Positions 47,413-59,700 of a DNA stretch of 64,000 nucleotides are shown in pieces. A program made the position numbers and the translations under genes. The DNA is from Hydnum rufescens UP504 (taxonomy: Eukaryota; Basidiomycota; Agaricomycetes; Cantharellales; Hydnaceae). The DNA lies in the NCBI GenBank assembly GCA_014904985.1, contig MU129069.1:78135-142134 (forward strand), in the 5' to 3' direction. The notes beneath the pieces were generated by a model. It did no database searches. It worked only from the letters and a program-made list of their open reading frames with translations, and was not told where the DNA came from. Every line of letters begins with the position of its first letter. Positions within the stretch are counted from its first letter, which is position 1.

Positions 47413-50400
47413 CTACTGAGATGTCTGGTTGGGGTCATGAAAGAGCAAGGCCAGCAAGAGAACAGAATGGCAAATGCGCCTGTGCTTGACAGCAGTACTG
47501 AACTGTGTTGACCATGTTGCAAAGTCCTCGATTGTCTCAACCCTTTGTCTGCCCCCAATGACGGCAATGGCTGCCATGACCTCGGCACGACGAAAAGACC
47601 AAGAAAGAACAAGAAGAACACGAACATACTGTGTATGCGCCCCACACCCCTTCGTGGTTTCCTTGGATTTAGTTGGCGCATGCCAGTTCCAACGATCTGG
47701 TAGTCTGCACTTGAAACAGTAGCCGGAACCCTCAGCAGGGGTCAATTGAAACCTTCGTAGAGGCATGGTGTCTGTGATCAAGGGGCAATTACGACTGTCG
47801 TGGTGGTCACCAGGAGCATGAACCTTCATGAAGAACCACGAAGTTGGGCAACCATTCCATTGGTGGGTGATGCACCTGAATACTGCCCGCAGGAAGGATC
47901 TGTCACCCTCCCAGGTGGACTTTTTCAGCACAGTTCGATAGGTCACAAGTGCAACTGGATCTGGAGGGGGGATATGATCATCAAGTTCTGGGGAGGGCGA
48001 GCGTCCTGCAGTTTCTTCTACGTCTGAAAAAGAAATGTCAGGATTCATTGCATGGACCATTGCTACGAGACTTGCAGTTGAAAAATTGCCGGGGCACCAT
48101 GGTTTCCGTGAGAGCTTCCGTGCGGACTTCTGGGCGGACTTCTGGGCGGGCTTGCATGCGGGCTTGTGTGCGGGCTTGTGTGCGGGCTTGTGTGCGGGCT
48201 TGTGTGCGGGCTTGTGTGTGGACTTCCGGGCGGGCTTCTGGGCGGGCTTCCGGGCGGGCTTCCGGGCGGGCTTCAGTACGACGACGTTTGGATGGCGGTC
48301 CTGCATCGACACCTGCAACGAGTCATTACCAAGCACAAAAGACCCAAGGAACAGGCAAGTATATGAAAGAAAATGACAAAGTATGAAATAGATTAGCAAT
48401 CTGCTGTTCTAGGTGATCTGATTTGTGAGTAAATCTCACGTACGAATTGAGATTGTGGATTCTTCAGTTGGGTTGACAGGGAGTGGCAAGACTGCTGGTC
48501 TTTTGCTAGAAGATGCTACAGGAGGAGACTGAAGGGAGGAGGAGGAAGATGCAGCAGTAGACGATCTCTGTAAGGCAGGGGGACGAGGGGGACGAGATGA
48601 ACCAGGCAGACGAGGGGGACGAGATGTACCAGGCAGACGAGGGGAATGAGATGAACCAGACACTCTGTTATGTGCAGAAGCCGCACCAGCCAACTGGGCC
48701 AGATCGAGTATTGGCGTACCAGGTGGATGAGGAGAATCAGATGAACCAGGCACACGATGGGGACGAGGTGTACCAGGTAGAGGAGGAGAATCAGATGAAC
48801 CAGACACTCTGTTATGTGCAGAAGCCACGCCAGCCAACTGGACCAGATCGAGTATTGGCACCTGAGAGGACGATTGTCTTGACAGTACTGGTCTATCATG
48901 AGGGCGAGGGCGAGGGTGAGGGCGAGGGTGAGGGCGAGTAGACACAGGGGGATGAACGAGAGTAGGTGGTACCAGTGGAAAGACAGGTGGAGCCTGGTCA
49001 TTCTAAGTGTAAACTGTTAATATACAAACGAGAGAAGAATTAAAAAATCAAAGAACCCACAAGACAACGAGCACAGTGACTGCATAGTTGGCCGCCCAGT
49101 TGTATACAATTGAGATCAGTCTGGTCAAAATACGTGTTTCGATAATGTCGTAAACAGATGCTTGTTGATTTATCCTCAGCAAGTGCTATAATCGCACTAT
49201 TTCCATGCTCATCAGAAACACGCGGGGGACCAGAAAAGACAGCGTGGCACTGAGTTGGTTGCTGGCGTCGACCACCTCGACCAAAAGACTGCTCGTAGAT
49301 ATCCATGGTGTCAGGCAGCTCAGCAAGTATGACGTGCGTTATATTCGGTTGATCAATCCCATGAGAGACAGCAATGGTCCCAATCAGGACAGGTGAAGCA
49401 GTAGATCCAGGTACCGACGCTATCCCAGAGTGCCAACGGATAAATTCAGTATCACGTTCAGAATCCCCAGCAACACACTTGAAAGGCTTGGGTTGCACAA
49501 GGGCCAGTAGACCATTGACCTGATCTTTCGTGCGGCAGACAACGAGGATACGATCCTCTGGACCCAAACTGGCCTGGAACTGACGGACAAGTCCAACGAC
49601 GTGGTCTCTTACACCATTCCAGTCCCGAAGCCTGGTATGGGTATATGCCAACTCTGGTCTGGCAGTACGAGGGGCGCGAACGACGTGAGTGGAAACCAAG
49701 TGGATGCCCAAGATTTCAAGGACAGAGTCGACCATCTCTGGGGTTGCTGTGGCACTCAAAAGAATAATCTGGACTTTGGGGATGACGATTTCGCAGAGGT
49801 ATTTGAAAGGTCGAAACGTATTCCAGGCATAGATGAGATGTGCCTCATCCACCACAATTCGTTGAAGCATATTGTGTTCTGCCTGAGCTTTGCACCAGTG
49901 AATAAAGTCGTCAGTGATAGCGACCTCCAGCGAGACCAGGTGAAGACTGGCATGCGTAGGATCGCGACTATTCCATCGGCGCCAGGATATATGGGTGGAA
50001 CTGAGGCGCAGCTGTACGTCGACTTCCAGGGCTCGTAAGGAAAGGATGACGACAGTAATCTTCTCAGGATTCATTAATGCAGGGATGAGGTAAGCATCAC
50101 TTTTTCCACCCCCAGTAGGAAGAATCCCAAACACATGTGTGTGTGGGATCATGGCAGCGGTGACAAGATCAGCCTGCTCAGCAGAGCGAAATGTGGCTTG
50201 AGGGCCGTGCAGAATTCGGAGAGCAAGAAGAGTGGACGGGTGGGGTCGACGAGCTGGTGTAGAAAGTGTCGTATCCAAGCTGAGGGGACGAGAGATGGAG
50301 GCGCAGATAGATTGTTGAAATTCAGGAAGGAGTGCAGACAGAGCATTATGCATGCCTTCGTTGAAGAATCGAGCAAGATGTTGTTGGGCAGCCTGGAGAG

Positions 50401-53146
50401 GGCATCAGTGTGCTTCCAAAAAGACACCAGAAGGGCACCAGAAGGGTACCCACCATATTACTAGTCATAGTGACAACAGATGATGATGAGCTGTGTGCGA
50501 GCATAGGAAATCGGGGGATTTCGACTCCAAGACCAAGCCAGAGATGAAAGAGACGACAGACTTCCTCCAATGAGCGCTCAGACGTGTTTGACAAGCCAGA
50601 GACAATCCCAGAATCACGACCATAATGGGCACCAGTAGAGGCACCATGTCCAAAGCCAGTATCTGTCACAACTTCATCAGGTTCGGGGTCAAGTTCATCG
50701 ATATCAACTCCACGAGGATTTGATGCGGTAGTCGTTAATTCCCGCAGCAGGAATTTGAGGATGTGGCGCCATGCACGAACACCAAGAGAGACATTCAAAT
50801 GAGAGAGCGTACGCGTACTCCAGTTCTGGCTGAGCTGGCCCTCAGGCATCATGTGACTTCCCAAGGTAAATAGGAACCGTTCATACCGAGCCGACGCACT
50901 ACCATAGAGGAGTCGATGAAGATGAAGAACGGCCGGACGAATGAGAGCACCATAGACAAGGATACATCGAGCAACTGCATGGGCTGGCGTTCGCACAATT
51001 GCACGGGAAGAATACGTTTGGCGCTGTGTTTTATTATAACGAAAGACGAGTTGAAGGACACCATGTTGTGCGACAACATTTCGGAGGGCGTCATGGCTGT
51101 TAGAGAATGAAAGGAACTGTTGTTCTGTTTGGCGGGAAGGAGATCCCACAGTAGCATAGATTGCTTGCTGCAGTAACTGTAGTACAATAATCTCAGAGAT
51201 ATTCCATGACACTCTAAGACTCATACCTCTAAAAAATCTGTCACGCGCGACAGAAATTCCAACACCTTGGGATAATCCCAGAGCCATTGGGGGGGCATCG
51301 AAGACACATGGACAGCAAATCCACCTTCCTCAATCAAATACTCAAGAAGTGTGTCTCGGTATCGAGCATAGCCATTTCGTGGTTCTTCAAAGAGAGAATA
51401 TCCAGGCTGCTGATTCGATAGCTGATCAATGAGGCCACATTCAGGTTTGCTGAGATCCATGTGAGCATCAATGAGAGTATTGAACCCTTCAAATGACTGG
51501 GGAACCAGGTTGTCAAGTGCTTGAGTGGTCTCCTTGACAAGGTCTTGAATCATCGTCTTGATAGCCCCAAGATGAATCGGGACCCCGTCGAATGAGAGTT
51601 TGTCGCCACTTTCATACCATGAGAGGTTCCCTTCCTCATTTGCATTCTTAGCCAGACCACTTGCAATGTTAAGAGTATTGCGTAGAAAGGCGAATGGAAG
51701 TGCGGATGACTCGTCAAGGCAGTGTGGAAAGATTATATGAAACTCTCTTTAATAAGGGAGTTCAGAAGATGTTTCAAGTATAGAATGACAGAACTCACAC
51801 AAATGCCACAGTCGGACTGTTTTCCATCCTAGAAAATGCTCGAACCAACACAAATGCCTGATATAACCATTGGAGGTCTCTCAGAACTGGGGCAAGGCTA
51901 GTGGAAGGATGCCAGAGGGCAGATTTGTTGAGGGAAAGACCAACGAGGAAGCGATCAAGTATGTGGGGTGCAAGACCAGTGCCACTGGGAGGAGCATGGT
52001 GACTGATGAGGGAGATAAGAAGCTCATCCAATGCAATCAGCGTCTTGGGGTAGACTCTTGACTCATTGGTGACTGCAGGTCGTGCATCATGCAGATGAGA
52101 AGTGAAGTTTTCGAGGCAATCTTGATCAGCAGGGGATAGATATAAACCCATGGCAGAGGCATCTTCAATTGAGGATGAACGCATAATAAATGCCAATAGG
52201 CGCAGGAGAAGCCGCCTTCTCCGATCACACGTTCCTGTGGCACTGGGCCATGCAAAGGAAGGGGCTAAATCGTTGTGGGAGTGACTGTAAAATATATTCA
52301 GGGACAAATGTTCAGGAGACATAAATATAGTTGGAAAAGAAAAAACTGACATGCGAGTACGAGTGACAGAGGTCAACATTGCCCCAGGCAAATGGAGTAC
52401 AGCAAGCTTGACAATGTCCATATAGTATTCAACCCAGGAGGAGAGATTGTCACATTCAGGGAAAGAGGTCGAAGTGGGGACATGACAGAGCTCGACAAGG
52501 CGAAGTCGATCAGCAAGTGTGGTATACACAGTGTGAAACCGTGTACGGTCAAGTAAGACATGCACTTCGCGATTTGTTATTTCTTCTGAACTCACATGAG
52601 CCGTTCTTGTGCTCACAAGGGCACGTTGGTTATCAAGGAACACTTGGAGAGGGGCCCTGGGACGTGGAGGGGCTTCCACAACCCATTGGTGACGATCTCC
52701 AGACGTGCGTGCACCATAGTCTGATCCATACCAAGCCTGCATCTTGCAGGTGACCCAATGCTCTGGTGAAGGAAGAATGCCAGGATGCAGATTCTTGAAG
52801 TGATTGCGCTTTGATGATTCCGAGGAGCAACGATGACACAAGAGGCACCGGTAGCCATCCTCTGCTGGCAATAAGACATTCATGATCTCCACAGCACCAG
52901 TAGGGGCAGAAAAACCAGTGTCAGAAAGATTAAGGTTGGCGAGGATATCAGAGAAATCATCAGGTAGTGTGGGGAGACGAGCAAAATGTTTTTTTGCATG
53001 ACTGCAGATATGAGCGGGGCGTATGGCGGCACAATTTTGGCCATGACAAAAAGGGAGACGCCAAGGGAGAAGGATGGATATTCCCAGTGTTTCAAGGACT
53101 GGATGGTGTTCAATACTCCATGAGATTGGAGTGGGAGATTGAAATT
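47413..53146 (-). CDS. OrsD/C2H2 - RecQ-type DNA helicase
   Basis: Minus-strand exons 53146-52351, 52284-51801, 51742-51227, 51176-50454, 50392-49061, 49002-48444, 48312-48067 and 48023-47413 agree in every phase and give 1754 codons plus an undefined N-terminus. The first exon has CHGQNCAAIRPAHICSHAKK and YRCLLCHRCSSESSKRNHF, the paired fingers of the OrsD (DUF3505) type. The fifth has helicase motifs ILPTGGGKS (I), VVDEAHLI (II), LLSATATP (III), AVSHGIDQPNITHV (V) and QSFGRGGRRQ (VI), then a Cys-rich QLCSHCARC. The end is a Pro/Ser linker, a KRRR signal, basic repeats and CFKCRLP. RecQ helicases of this kind are known from fungal subtelomeres and mobile regions. It should unwind DNA in the nucleus. 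Confidence 0.8.
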
Positions 53147-53900
53147 CTAAGCAAATTCATGAGCTGCAAGTACCAGAACAGTCATACAAAATGAGAGAGC
53201 ATACGTTGAGAAGCCAAAAGTCCAGTGGAACCATCAGAGACATGCTGAGAGGGTAAGGAAGATTCTAAAGAAGCAAGTAAATATCAAGCAGGCATCCATA
53301 GTCATGTAGAGTACCTTGATGGGCAGGGGGCATAGGAAGACTGTCAGACAAAGGACGAGGGGATGAAGATTCTACAGAGGCAAGTAAGTGAAAGTCTCCT
53401 GTGATCAAAGAGGTTGCAAGGACCTTGAGGAATAGCAACTTGATTAGAATGCGAGTGAACAGCCAGGGTCTGTGCCAGCTGGAATCCATCGCCACATTTG
53501 CAAATATAGTGGGAGGGTCCCTGAGGAGACCGATAAACTACATGATTCTCTTGATAAAGAATGAGAAAAATAAGAGACAACAGAGAAAATGAAGAACTTA
53601 CCGCCACAACAAAAGGATGGGACAGTAGCATGATGCTCTTCATCATGACTGAGGTGCAGCTTCTCAGGATTAATGGTGGAAAGGAAGAGTGCACCACAAA
53701 GAGTGCAAACACGCGAAGGGTGGTCAAGCTTGATGTGTGCGGCCATATCAGTGAGATGGTTGATGATTTTGATAGTTTTTCCACAATTATCAAGCATGCA
53801 GGTTCTAAATCAACTTCAGACAGTATCCATTGGATGATAAGGCCACAAACAAACCTTTCTTCTGCAATCTGATTATATGAAGACATTTTGGGCGAATTGA
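53147..53900 (-). CDS. Probable upstream exons of the helicase gene (C2H2 fingers)
   Basis: Two coding-like minus-strand blocks precede the modelled exons. The one at about 53,555-53,480 contains YICKCGDGFQLAQTLAVHSH, and the one at about 53,780-53,600 contains HIKLDHPSRVCTLCGALF and HLSHDEEHHA. Both have Cys and His spaced as in C2H2 fingers. Exact borders and the start codon are not resolved. They could extend the N-terminus of the helicase or belong to a small separate zinc-finger gene. Confidence 0.45.
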
Positions 53901-53965
53901 AGTTAATAACACTAGCATGACCAAACAACCAGGTGTCAGGAGGATGAACCAATATGAGATGGTGA

Positions 53966-54589
53966 ATGGAACATACCAAGGATGATTCTAGACTACAAGG
54001 CATAACAGTTCCCATCAACCAAGTGACTTGGAGGACACCTATCAACAGAGGGAACTTACCAGTGGATATGAGCCGTGACTGTGAGAGATGGCAGCAAGTT
54101 GCAGGTGGGGATGAGGGCAGAGGGGACACGAGCAGTGGAGATGTGAGCAGTGGAGATGTGAGCAGTGGAGATGTGAGCAGTGGAGATGTGAGCAGTGGAG
54201 ATGTGAGCAGTGGAGATGTGAGCAGTGGAGACGCGAGCAGTGGAGACGCGAGCAGTGGAGACGTGAGCAGTGGAGACGCGAGCAGCAGAGATGCGAGCAG
54301 TGGAGACGTGAGCAGTGGAGACGCGAGCAGTGGAGACGCGAGCAGTGGAGACGCGAGCAGTGAGGGCGCGAGCAGCGAGGGCGCGAGCAGCGAGGGCGTG
54401 AGCAGCGAGGGCGTGAGCAGCGAGGGCGTGAGAAGTGAGAATGCGAGCAGAAGGGACGCGAGAAGTGGTGTGAGTAGCAAGGACACAGACACAAATGATG
54501 ACACGAGTGGAAAAGAGGTGAGCAGTGAGTCAGAAGATCAGAGACCTAAGGAAGGGGCGGAGAAGAGCGGATGTTTATACAACGCCTAA
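53966..54589. repeat. 15-bp minisatellite, about 21 units, open on both strands
   Basis: From 54,120 to 54,430 the unit AGCAGTGGAGATGTG varies mainly at two positions. On the plus strand it encodes SSGDV/SSGDA/SSEGA in a 207-codon frame ending SSESEDQRPKEGAEKSGCL, a hydrophilic, plausible protein. On the minus strand, the helicase direction, it encodes Leu/Ser- or Cys/Ser-rich repeats that are less plausible. I cannot decide whether it is a plus-strand gene or part of the helicase 5' region. Confidence 0.6.
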
Positions 54590-54599
54590 TTTTGGATCC

Positions 54600-55226
54600 G
54601 ATCCAGGGTACAAGAAGCAATGGGAGTAGTACCTCCCGGGTAGCAACATTACGGGAACTAGCACATACATGATTATCTACAGAGACAGAGAATCAAGATC
54701 CAGTCTCCTGGAACAATTTCTACGAGTTCACCAACACCGCGTCATCATGACGTAGGGTCTGCATAGCCACAGTTCATGGGGCCAAGAATAGTTATATTGT
54801 TTGACTATATACCTACTGTTACGTGACAATAGTAAGCAATATCAAACATCAGAAAGAAAGTGCATCTGGAGTCCTGAAGAGATGGGGTAGTCGTAGGTGA
54901 TCAATATGGGAGAGCCCATGAGACTGTAGAGTGAGCATGGTTGTCCACGCCTGAACATATTCAGTCAATTTTGTGAAAGAACAATCTATCATTATCTCTA
55001 CTGAGAAGGCATTGGGTATGTTGATTCAGCAGCGAATAGCGCATCTGAAGGCAGCAGGAACAAGTTCTAAACCAGAATTCATGGGTTTGTAGACTTCTAG
55101 GGTGGAGAACGAAGCCCATGGAATTGAAGATGCATCAAGTTCATCACAGAGTTGGCCAGGGATAGTCTACTCAGGGTCAGAAGTGATTTGATCCAATGAT
55201 AGGCGCATCTCGACATGTACCATCAT
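54600..55226 (-). CDS. Coding-like 5' region behind array 3
   Basis: From an ATG at 55,226, 40 bases behind array 3, the minus strand reads MMVHVEMRLSLDQITSDPE and a stop or splice site. Further downstream come SSIPWASFSTLEVYKPMNSG and TKLTEYVQAWTTMLTLQSHG. The blocks look like exons of one protein but also contain stops, so either introns or decay must be assumed. They may form the true 5' end of the helicase gene or a small gene of unknown function. Confidence 0.35.
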
Positions 55227-55239
55227 GGTATGTCTCTGA

Positions 55240-55515
55240 AGAAGCACGTGATATCGGCAAACTCCGCATGTAGACATCACGTGACATCGGCAAAAGCCGC
55301 ATGTCTGAGGAACATGCTCGCTCAGTCTAGACATCACGTGACTCCGGCAAAAGCCGCATGTTCCATGAACATGCTCGCTCGGTCTAGACATCACGTGACA
55401 TCGGCAAAAGCCGCATGTCTGAGGAACATGCTCGCTCAGTCTAGACATCACGTGACTTAGGCAAAAGCCGCATGTTCCATGAACATGCTCGCTTGGCTCT
55501 AGACATCATGTGCTT
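55240..55515 (-). promoter_or_regulatory. 58-bp array 3, minus orientation
   Basis: About five units of the family seen at 38,725 and 44,360, reversed. Two of them carry CATGTTCCTCAGACATG instead of the GAACATG form, a variant also found in array 1. On the minus strand the array ends CATGCGGAGTTTGCC, as arrays 1 and 2 do (CGGAGTTTGCC), and an ATG follows at 55,226. Confidence 0.8.
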
Positions 55516-56305
55516 TTGGCAAAAGCCATACATTAACCAGCTTCAAACTCTGCAGAACAATACTCATGAGAGGAACAACTATCTCTAGCTATAGAACATT
55601 CTGCTTTACATTCAAAAACTCATTTTTTCCATCACAGACAATACATTCTTGCACACAGGGTGGTCTATTTACATAAGGCGATGAAGCTAACTACAACTGG
55701 GGCAGCACCAAACTCCAGTGGAGAAGCTTTCCACCAGGTTGGACAAGAAGAGATAAAGAAGAACAGGAAAAGTGTAGGGGAGTACAAACAAGCCAGATAC
55801 TGACATATGAACCAACACATCTACATCAAGATTGACCATAGTATAGCTGATACAAAGTAGATGCATGGCAGAGGGTAGGACTAACCTCCGACCCATCAAA
55901 GCCACCACCACGCCAACCCAAGCTTTGACATTGGCACAATGCAACATGAAGTCAGCGTCAGATGACCAACCTAGGTTGAGAGACAGAGACCACAAACATG
56001 ATTGCCTGAAGCATTGATGACTGTCACTTGTTTACTCCTAGGCCCTACAGCAGACAGATTGGGATTAAATTAGCATCACTAGATGTATATGTCATTGGAC
56101 AATAGAGTAAATCCAGGGATATGGTCCAGAAAGTCAGGACAGTCCTGAAACAAGCTAGGCATCGTCAGTCAACAGACAGCAATCCAGACAAGCAGAGGAT
56201 GCAGAGCAAGTTGAAGTGAATGTCAGTGATTACTGTCTTTTGTTGATTGCTTTCTGTAGTTTGGGCGGAGAGCCAGAGAAGATCTGGGAAGAAAAGGGAT
56301 CTTCT
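55516..56305. other. No gene recognised
   Basis: One minus-strand frame of 102 codons (55,687-55,995) has no motif or splice-consistent partner. Confidence 0.4.
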
Positions 56306-56575
56306 CTGAAACTCGGAGCACGGGGATGTTGAGTGGGGGCCACGAAGTGGTCCTGCCACACAGTGGCGCAGCCACAAAGTGGCGCGGCCACAAAGTGGCG
56401 CGGCCACGCAGTGGCGCAGCCACGAAGTGGTGCAGCCATGGCCACGCAGTGGCACACCTGCTGCTGCCACGCAGTGGCGCACATGTATCTGCAGGAGGGC
56501 ATGGCCACACAGCTGCACACCCAGCCAGTCTCCACCCCAACAGACACCCTGGATTCCCTGTGCATTTTCAGAACA
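56306..56575 (+). repeat. Element V copy 2
   Basis: Same start and end as the copy at 43,940-44,254 with fewer 16-base units. An A-rich tract (56,576-56,592) follows the right end. No JmjC-like coding sequence accompanies this copy. Confidence 0.85.
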
Positions 56576-56592
56576 AAAACAAAAAAAAAAAA

Positions 56593-57564
56593 CACCACAG
56601 GTGGTAACATGGAGCACATTTTGAGGCCACTGAACACATAAGAATCACTGCAACTTGAAGGTAATCCTCCACTGGAGACTTGTCTGGAGAAAAAACAAGG
56701 GAGACACACTACACCAGGTAGTGGTCAGCACACTGCCCTCAGGTAAGCAGTCTTGGACACCCAGCCTGGAAGGGATTGAAACACAGCTGGAAGGTACTGA
56801 CTTAGCTGCAAGGAATCAAAGAGAGATAAAACCCTTTAAACACACATAAAGCCTTGTAAAGATACATAAAGGGGCTTAAAAGCACACATCAGTGCAGAAA
56901 AGGACACAAGATAGTGAAGAATACATACAAGATTCCTGATGGCATGTCAAGACCTGGTGAGCATGCACTAGTTTTTTGCTAGCATAATGTGAGATAGGCT
57001 TGAGTCACAATGTCCACCCTGTGGACTATGACCTCCTCACCAATGCTGGATGAAAATCCCTATGTCTACTCTTCTGTGTGTGTGGAGAATAGAGGAGTAG
57101 GTACTTATATACTAGAGCTGGAGTATTTGGGAATGGGATTATTAAGGAGGCTGAATGGTAAGGACAAACAGGGGATTGATAATGGTAAGTAATCTGGGGA
57201 GTGTAAGGAGGAAGAGCCCTAAGAGAGTGTCCTACAGGCCATGATTATTGAATTGAGAATGAAAGGCTCTGTGCCCAGATGAAGAAATTGAGTTGCTAAG
57301 GTGGGGTTGCCCTAAGAGTGAAGAGATGTGTAGTTTAGTTCTGATTTCAGACTCATGATGCACCTGCTGAGAGTGTATTGAAAGTGTGATGAATACTAGA
57401 GGTAGATTGGAAGTGACCCTAAGACCAGCAGGGTGCTTGAAGACTTGAAAGACTGAGGGGGAGGGGGAAATGATGGAAATTTAGATGTGCTGGACTTAAT
57501 ATATGTGGGAGAGAAATGGTATGGTAACTGGGAGAAAGGGGGTATTAGGGTCAAATCATGAAAG
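56593..57564. other. No gene recognised; partial duplicate of retroelement sequence
   Basis: About 45 bases at 57,032-57,076 (containing CAATGCTGGATGAAA and CTATGTCTACTCTTCTGTG) are repeated in direct orientation at 57,919-57,960, at the edge of the RT/RNase H fragment. The rest shows nothing I recognise. Confidence 0.5.
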
Positions 57565-59700
57565 AGGATGAAGTGAGATATGAAAATAGAAGTGAGAATA
57601 ATGAAATATGGGTTGTGGAAGCTATTTGAGTTGTGCTGGTGAAGAGAATGGGTTGGGGAATGGTGGAACTGGTTGCAGTAGATTGTATGCTGTGTGAGAG
57701 ATAAAGGGGGTGGAGAATAATTGAGATTAATAATGGAAAAGTGGAGGAAATGATGCAATGGAGATGGGGGGAGATTCATTGTGGAAGGGGAAGGATTAGT
57801 GTTGTTTTGGATGTGGTAGAGTTTGATGTGGATTTTGAGAGGATTTTGTGGCAGTGGGTTGGTTATGATGAATGATTTGGATGAAAGTCATGGAGAAATT
57901 AGAAAAAATACTGAAGGTGCCAATGCTGGATGAAATCTCTATGTCTACTCTTCTGTGTGCGGGCAGAGGAGTCTTGAGGATGCAAATTCTTGGCAAGCCT
58001 GGTGTTTTACATAATGCCATTTCAGGACGCCAGACTGGCAGGGCTGAAGCCCCAACTTCAAAGCAAGCTGGATCAAAGAATTGGCTGATAGCATGTACCT
58101 CAGACTCTTGGAACATGGGAGAGACAAGCTGAAATGACTATGAACACACAGCCAAAGGCATGCCATAGTCATGCTTGTGAGTCCTGAACACACAAGGCTA
58201 TTTCCCACACAGTACACATGTGGCTGCACGACAAGCAGTAATAGATAACTTGTCATAGACCAACTGAAAATAAAAGAGACAAAAGGAAACTAGAAAGGGG
58301 ATCTGAAGCTGGTGGATTGTCCTCTGGCAGCACCTCCAAAGCTGATGGGGTTGAGCATACCTGACCTAGTGCTGCAGCAACTCTCCTCATCTCACTATAA
58401 TTCATGTTCAAGCAGGAATGGCACGAGTTCGATCGAGTGTCGAACAAACGTGGAAGCTGAGAATGGGGATGCAAAGCTGTGATGTCTCCACGCGAGATGG
58501 CATCTGCAATGTTATGATTGGACTCCACATACTCAATGGTGACGTCAAAGTCATTTTGAAGGATGAGTGGAAATGTACGCTTGGTGGACTCGTTCGTCCG
58601 CGGATTCGACCCACAGCCATGCCTGTACTGGCCAATCAAGCCTTGACTGTCTGAATGCACCACCACAAGAGAACTCTTGATGTTGAGGCCATGGATGTGC
58701 CATATGGCAAACTCTAGTGCGATACTCTCCACCCAGCCAATGTCCCGACACTCACGCTTCCAGCCAGGTCTGAGCTTCCAGGCACGCCATAGGCCACCAA
58801 CACTAAGCCCAATGCCCCAACTCATGGAGGCACCAACCCAGATATCCAGATCAATCGTTGGCCGAGTAGCGAGTGAACGAAAAACACCAGGAATCGAGAG
58901 GAGATGTTTCCAGTACTTGAGGTCAGTGATTATTGCTGAGCTGGGATGCAGACGGATGAAACGGCTGTTGATATTGCCAAATTTCATCAAGAAGGCCTGA
59001 AGGGCGGGGAGATATGGTTGACCATCATGATAGACAAAGGCCACATGAACAAGTGTGCCATTCAGCTTTGTGCATCGTGCAAGGTTACGCCACTGCCTGA
59101 ACCACTCCTGCTAGCATCCAACAGGAATTGATTGATTCGAGCCAGATACTTGGTGCGCTTCTGGTCAGGTAATGAGACCACTTTTGCCTCCAGATCCCAG
59201 AGGAAGCCAATATACTTCACAACACTCGAGAAGTCGACAAGCTTGAGTGGATTGATTGGCCAGCCAAAGCACCGCATCTCAGCTAAGATCTGAGCAAGAG
59301 TCACGCCATATGTCCAGCCACATTCTGTCGAGCCAGAGATTGGTGTTCACCTTCAGTATTTTCTAATTTCTCCATGACTTTTCATCCAATCATTCATCAT
59401 AAACCAACCCACTGCCAAAATCCTCTCAAAAAATCCACATCAAACTCCTACCAATCCAAAACAACACTAATCCTTCCCCTTCCACAATGAATCCCCCTAT
59501 CTCTCATGCATCATTTCCTCCACTTTTTCCATTATTGAATTCCAATTATTCTCCACCCCTTTATCTCTCACACAGCATACAATCTACTGCAACCAGTTCC
59601 ACCATTCCCCAACCCATTCTCTTCACCAGCACCAACTCAAATAGGCTTCCACACACCCATATTTCATTATTCTCGACTTGATATTTTCATTATCTCACTA
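57565..59700. mobile_element. RT/RNase H relic bounded by ~350-bp inverted repeats
   Basis: 57,565-57,925 and 59,340-59,700 are inverted copies with many small indels, for example GAGAATGGGTTGGGGAATGG and GTTGCAGTAGATTGTATGC. Each ends inward at CTGAAGGTG, next to the reverse transcriptase-like coding sequence. Inverted rather than direct terminal repeats are a known trait of DIRS-type elements. A TIR transposon that captured a retroelement fragment would look similar. Confidence 0.6.
57945..59345 (-). pseudogene. Reverse transcriptase - RNase H fragment (DIRS-like?)
   Basis: Minus-strand frames read from 59,330: GVTLAQILAEMRCFGWPINP and YIGFLWDLEAKVVSLPDQKR, the end of a reverse transcriptase. 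After a frame change near 59,050 comes a 263-codon frame with an RNase H domain: DIWVGASMSWGIGL, GWVESIALEFAIW, VVVHSDSQGLI and YVESNHNIADAISRGD, which supply the expected D, E, D and D positions. A further piece at about 58,116-57,912 (GASALPVWRPEMAL) continues it. The catalytic RT core is missing, the frame is shifted and both ends are cut by inverted repeats, so it is a fragment. Related proteins are common in Agaricomycete repeat DNA. Confidence 0.7.

Noticed and set aside
53344..54504. 386-codon Leu/Ser-rich minus-strand frame
   Set aside because: Most of its N-terminal third is the 15-bp minisatellite read on the opposite strand; the rest overlaps better-supported exon pieces in another frame.
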